Origin: Stentor coeruleus
Taxonomy: Eukaryota > Ciliophora > Heterotrichea > Heterotrichida > Stentoridae
NCBI GenBank assembly: GCA_001970955.1
Contig: MPUH01001114.1
Coordinates: 1-23,712, forward strand
DNA: 23,712 nt
Direction of reading: 5' to 3'
Positions 19,834-23,712 of this stretch are shown in pieces. Made by a program: the position numbers and the translations under genes. How positions within the stretch are numbered: position 1 is the stretch's first letter; every line of letters begins with the position of its first letter. The notes beneath the pieces were generated by a model. The model saw only the letters and a list, made by a program, of their open reading frames with translations, did not search any database and was not told the DNA's origin.

Positions 19834-19943
19834 TATTCTGTATTCTTTGTCACTTTGGAGTATGTAGTTTATTTAATGATTATTTTTAAGGATTATCATT
19901 TAAAATTATTAGATTATTGTTGGAGATTTTAGAATTATAATGA

Positions 19944-20082
19944 GTAATGATGGTAAAAGGTTATTTTTGTAGTGAATATGTTAAGATGAGATATTTGATA
20001 TATTTGGTATATNGTAATGATGGTAAAAGGTTATTTTTGTAGTGAATATGTTAAGATGAGATATTTGATATATTTGGTATAT
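19944..20082. repeat. Exact 69-bp direct repeat around a single N
   Basis: Positions 19944-20012 and 20014-20082 are identical over 69 bases (both begin gtaatgatggtaaaagg and end tttggtatat) and are separated only by the undetermined base at 20013. A single N joining two identical ends is what a scaffolder leaves when overlapping contigs are not merged, so one copy is probably an assembly duplicate rather than biology. Confidence 0.95.
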
Positions 20083-20313
20083 TTAAAGATAGTTTTGATT
20101 TAATACTTTTTAGATATGATATTTTATTTGTATAGTTAAAAAAAAACTCGACATTAATATAACTGAGATTAATTAGAATATAATGATTAACATCGATTAT
20201 AAATAGGTTTTTTTGGAACATTTTATTGTGAGCAATTGAATTTCAAATATTTTATTTAAGAAGCTAATAACTTGTTTAATAACTCCAATATATAGATATT
20301 ATTGATAAAATAA

Positions 20314-21139
20314 GAAGATTCTATTTTTCAAAGGTTCAGAATCGATGAAGATGCTATTAATCATTTTTAGGAGAATAACCTAATAATCTATGAGCCAGAT
20401 TGCCCTATTTATAATGAAAGAATAAAATATGAGCAAAATCGGTATGAATATAGATATGATAAAGGTTCAAGAAATATCTAATGAAATCAAGAATTGAAAA
20501 AACTAAAAGAATATTCTTTCATAAAAAGAAAATCTCATAATGAAAATTGAAAATTTTCTTCACAATCTATAAATTTAGCGTAGGAACTCAAATAGCTGAG
20601 GCTGCTTTTGAGTTAATTTACTGAAAATTGTATTCAAAAATGTTATGGCAAGTTATATAAAATCAGTCAACTTGACTTATCAAAAAAGATACTATCAAAT
20701 TAGAGGTAGAGTAATGAGATCAAACAATATTATTAAATATCATTGAAAGATGAATCAGACAAAGACTACTATAATTAGTGATGAATAACAATCATATACT
20801 GATTTATAAAATTATTTGCCTAAACTTAATTTTTTGCATGAAAATGTTAATCACTCAGAAAACTTTATCAATCAGGTGCGCATACCCAAATAATTTAAAC
20901 CAAGTCAGTTATAAAAAGAAAAATTAGAAGTCAAGGATAAAACTTAGGGAATTATGAAAAAATATTGAAAAGATTAAACTGATTTATTCTGCAAAAATAC
21001 TCAACCTAATAGTTTTCAATCTCTACTTGAACTAATTTGGATGAGCAAATTAGTTTTATTTCATAAAGAATTCTTATTTTACACATCATTTTGATAATTA
21101 TATAAGGTTTTTGTTAATCGAAAAATAAGTAGCCCTTAG
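20314..21139 (+). pseudogene. Possible stop-interrupted coding remnant with one frameshift
   Basis: Reading + from 20314 to 20775 and then, one base later, from 20777 to a TAG at 21137 gives about 275 codons whose residues between stops look like protein: IDEDAINHF, LIIYEPDCPIYNERIKYEQN, QELKKLKEYSFIKRKS, LLELIWMSKLVLFHKEFLFY. Roughly 19 internal stops fall where Gln (TAA/TAG) or Trp (TGA) would fit. G+C by codon position in the second part is 38, 27 and 24 of 117 codons, the order expected of coding DNA. Stop density (about 7%) is however close to chance for this base composition. I recognise no family. Decayed gene, foreign-code gene or coincidence are all open. Confidence 0.25.
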
Positions 21140-21504
21140 TGAAAGAAGTTTAATAATAAGTTTAAATACAAATTTAATAACTAGTATTGCAATATTTTTT
21201 GTGCTTGTGTTAATTATTTTAAACTTTTTTAGATGAGGTTTATGGTAAAATAGAAAAAAATAAGATATGATAATTTAATAGTAAAAAAAAACAAATAAAG
21301 TCATGAAGAGTTTTTTTTATTAGATTATTTATTGAGGATTAAAGGTAATAGTATAAGAAGCAGTATGTAGATATAAAATCCCCTCTATCAAAAAATCCTC
21401 TTATAAAAATCCTCACTATCCCAAACCCTAAATATCAAAAAATCTCTATCTTAAAAAAGTTCTAAACCTCTCTACATACTAAAATAACGAAATATCCTAA
21501 CTTA

Positions 21505-22677
21505 CTATTTAGCTTCTTCCTTTCTAGATTTCTTGTAAAGTGGTCCAAAGAAATCATCTCTCTCCTTAACAGTCTGGAACCTACCATGTCCAAACTTAGT
21601 GCTAGTATCAATAAACTTCAAATTAATCTCCTCAAGTGCTGACCTTGAAGTCTGTGGATGTAATGACTTCCTCAGTGTAATAACTCTTTTCTTTGTTCCA
21701 ACAATAGCTCCTTTAAGCATCAAGAAATCATTCTTAACAACTCCATAATGTGGGAATCCTCCTAACGGGGTGATTTTCTTCTCTGTAATATCGTGTTCAG
21801 TCGACCCATTTTTCGGGTCTTCTGCCTTTCCGATCCTATAAATCTTTTTATTCATTTCTGTTCTATGATGATAACCAAGTTGCCCAGCTCTAGGAACTGT
21901 GAATTTAACTCTTGAGGGATGCCAAGCTCCAATACAAGCAACTTTCCTCCTACCTCTATGAGTTTTTCTAGGTAAAAGTTTAACTCCCCATCTTCTAACA
22001 ACACCATTATATCCTTTACCTTTGCATACACCAATAGTATCAATCATTTCGTTAGGGCTGAAAACTTGGTCGACTGTGATTTTCTGTTCAAAATGCTTAA
22101 AAGCGAAGTCGATTTTCTGAGCTAAAGTGCCACCATTGACTTGGATTTCCATAATATGAGCTTTTTTCTGCTTCAAACTCAACAGTTGTGTTTGAGTGTG
22201 GACTAGTACTCTAATAACACAGCAGTACTTTTTAATCCTCTCAAGAACTTTTGGAGTATTAGCTTCGTATTTTGTCGCGTATTTAGTAAAAGCTTTTTTC
22301 TTAGACTGAACCCAATTTCTATAGAAACGACGCTTGCATTCTTCTGATAAGTGCTGTGCCCAGAGAGTACTTAGAGCTTTTAAGCCACGAGGGGTTTCTA
22401 CGTAGCCTACAAGTCCAACAACAACTATTGGAGGTGTTTCTATGATAGTTACGGCTTCAACAATTTCTTTTTGATGAAGTTTAGAGCCTGGCTTGTTAAC
22501 TTCACGAAGAATATGGGTCATCCCTGCCTTGTAGCCCATAAATGCTGTGAGATGAGGAAGCTTGGAAGGATCATCTTTGGGGAAGCTTCTTACACGACCT
22601 CTTTGCTTTTTCGCCCTTTTGCGTGGTAGAAAGCCTAAAGACCCATGTCTCGGGGCCTCGTATTTGCGATGGGACAT
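21505..22677 (-). CDS. RPL3: Ribosomal protein uL3 (eukaryotic L3)
   Basis: Large-subunit protein reaching towards the peptidyl transferase centre. 390 residues (human 403), ATG 22677 to TAG, no intron. It opens [21 protein letters not shown] and continues [62 protein letters not shown] and [17 protein letters not shown]. The tip region [25 protein letters not shown] includes the conserved His of this loop, a methylation site in other eukaryotes. The C-terminal half keeps [35 protein letters not shown] and [15 protein letters not shown]. Its 5' flank on + (22681-22860) has 53 G and 10 C. No defects seen. Confidence 0.98.
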   Translation of the reverse strand: MSHRKYEAPRHGSLGFLPRKRAKKQRGRVRSFPKDDPSKLPHLTAFMGYKAGMTHILREVNKPGSKLHQKEIVEAVTIIETPPIVVVGLVGYVETPRGLKALSTLWAQHLSEECKRRFYRNWVQSKKKAFTKYATKYEANTPKVLERIKKYCCVIRVLVHTQTQLLSLKQKKAHIMEIQVNGGTLAQKIDFAFKHFEQKITVDQVFSPNEMIDTIGVCKGKGYNGVVRRWGVKLLPRKTHRGRRKVACIGAWHPSRVKFTVPRAGQLGYHHRTEMNKKIYRIGKAEDPKNGSTEHDITEKKITPLGGFPHYGVVKNDFLMLKGAIVGTKKRVITLRKSLHPQTSRSALEEINLKFIDTSTKFGHGRFQTVKERDDFFGPLYKKSRKEEAK

Positions 22678-23712
22678 TTATATCCACCATATTTTGAACT
22701 TAGTTTGGATGGCTTTGCAGGGAGGTGGAAAGGTATAGGAAGTAAGGAAATAACTAGTGTTGAAAGAGGGATTTTTGATAACCATGGAAGAAAAAGATAA
22801 TAGGTGAGGGTTTTTTTTTAGATAGGATATTAAGGGAAGGAGGTTTAGATGATGTTAAGATTAGAGGATTTTAGTAGGAGGAAGATGCTTAGATTAAGTT
22901 TAGGATTATAGGAATGCTTGAAAGATACTTGATTTGTGAAAGAAATTTACTTTTTTTGATGGGGTTCGATGAAGATTTTTTATGATTTGCAGTTTGGTTT
23001 ATTGGAAGGATTAGGATGGGCTGGTTAAAGGGATGATATGAGTGTTGATGATGGCTGGAAAAGGGTTCTGGCTGTTAATAGTGTGTTGTTGTAGTTTTGA
23101 CAATTTATTATTATTTTAGATAGATTTTGATGATAGTTTTGGCTGAGTTTTATAAAAATTACTGAAGGATTTATGGTTTGTTTATGAAAATTATGAGATT
23201 TTGGAAAAGTGCTTGATGCTAAAAATTATTTTGATTTAGAGTTTTATGTTTAGAAAGAAAATTAAGTAATATAATTGGTTAGGTTTTATAGGATTAAATT
23301 AAAGAACTGCTTGAAAATTTTAAAAATTGGATATAACTGATTCATTTGTCTTACAAAATAGTGTTAATTGCTTTATTCAAATATTGTATTAATAATCGAT
23401 TGATATTTTTTTGATTTTAATTATTTATTCTTACGGCATATGCATTAGGTAAAAATTTTAATATTTAGTAAATCTTGCGGGCATGAAAAGTATAATTATA
23501 ATTCTCTGTGCCTTTCAAATATCATGGTACTCTTTTATAACAATCAATTTAATAAAAATATGTATCTTTAAGCTAAAAGACAAAATAATTTGCAATTTAT
23601 TAAAGCATTAAGGATAAGAAATATCTCTTGTTCATTGTTCTTTTATAGCTAACCAAAGCAAGCATGATTTTCCCTTTATATATTTAATAATAACACTTAG
23701 CACCAAAAATAG
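22678..23712. other. 5' flank of RPL3 and gene-free end of the window
   Basis: From 22680 to about 23200 the + strand is strongly G-rich, i.e. C-rich on the RPL3 strand, as before other genes; the promoter should lie here. From 23240 to 23712 the sequence is AT-rich with no frame I can support; a - strand reading near 23410-23710 looks protein-like only if five stops are ignored. No tRNA, telomere repeat or other RNA gene recognised at the window edge. Confidence 0.55.

Larger units (their letters stand above)
19834..21504. other. 1.67 kb intergenic region with repeat, N and no intact gene
   Basis: It lies between the convergent 3' ends of ATG4 (+) and RPL3 (-). The first 250 bases are G-rich (3' flank of ATG4) and the last 150 are C-rich (31 C to 4 G at 21361-21480, the 3' flank of RPL3 read from its strand). 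Between them are an N flanked by a 69-bp repeat and a stretch with coding-like character broken by stops, both listed separately. Confidence 0.6.

Noticed and set aside
23410-23712. A - strand frame of about 98 codons with five stops, similar in look to the remnants above
   Set aside because: Short, Ile/Leu/Lys-dominated and without codon-position evidence; I cannot separate it from chance.
1-23712. tRNA, rRNA, CRISPR arrays, insertion sequences or telomere repeats
   Set aside because: I scanned by eye for cloverleaf, array and terminal-repeat patterns and saw none; a covariance-model search would be needed to exclude small RNAs.

Overview
The window reads as macronuclear-type DNA of a heterotrich ciliate, most likely Stentor or a close relative. 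Twelve protein genes can be supported. All read through in the standard genetic code: about 5,000 codons carry no internal stop, every Trp is TGG, and the terminators are ten TAA, two TAG and no TGA. Three genes are interrupted or extended by four introns of exactly 15 nt (GTAA....TA...AG), the miniature intron size known from Stentor and Blepharisma. The use of TGG only, rather than TGA for Trp, argues for Stentor over Blepharisma. The species name is inference; no database was consulted.

Layout, left to right. A 1,360-residue multi-pass membrane protein with a PAS-like domain and two introns (343-4455, +) resembles the ciliate TmcB-like family. Next come a casein kinase 2 beta subunit with one intron (5199-5825, -) and a three-EF-hand protein with one intron (6251-7510, -). 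The GINS replication subunit PSF1 (8824-9378, +) follows a 1.3 kb gene-poor gap. An unrecognised 223-residue protein (9848-10519, -) lies 36 bp downstream of a voltage-sensor/adenylate-cyclase fusion (10556-12967, -). After a 1.35 kb gap with a short tandem duplication comes a tight divergent pair whose start codons are only 28 bp apart: a degenerate double-rhodanese protein with a CaaX-like tail (14321-15187, -) and a basic, disordered unknown (15216-15830, +). Then follow an R2R3 MYB factor (15978-16895, +), ribosomal protein uS11/RPS14 (17824-18288, +), the autophagy protease ATG4 (18553-19833, +), a 1.67 kb gap holding an N flanked by an exact 69 bp repeat, and ribosomal protein uL3/RPL3 (21505-22677, -).

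The genes are mostly unrelated housekeeping and signalling functions, as expected for a eukaryotic chromosome; there is no operon or defence-island logic. Possible functional themes are calcium and membrane signalling (PAS membrane protein, EF-hand protein, voltage-sensor cyclase) and core cell machinery (CK2, GINS, ribosome, autophagy), but nothing shows they act together.

Points worth a second look: a cyclase whose expected catalytic arginine is asparagine; a consistent reversal of GC skew between 5' and 3' gene flanks; extremely short intergenic spaces; a probable assembly artefact at the N; and two intergenic stretches that look like coding sequence broken only by codons that would fit Gln or Trp. 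The last are weak candidates and may be chance or decayed genes.
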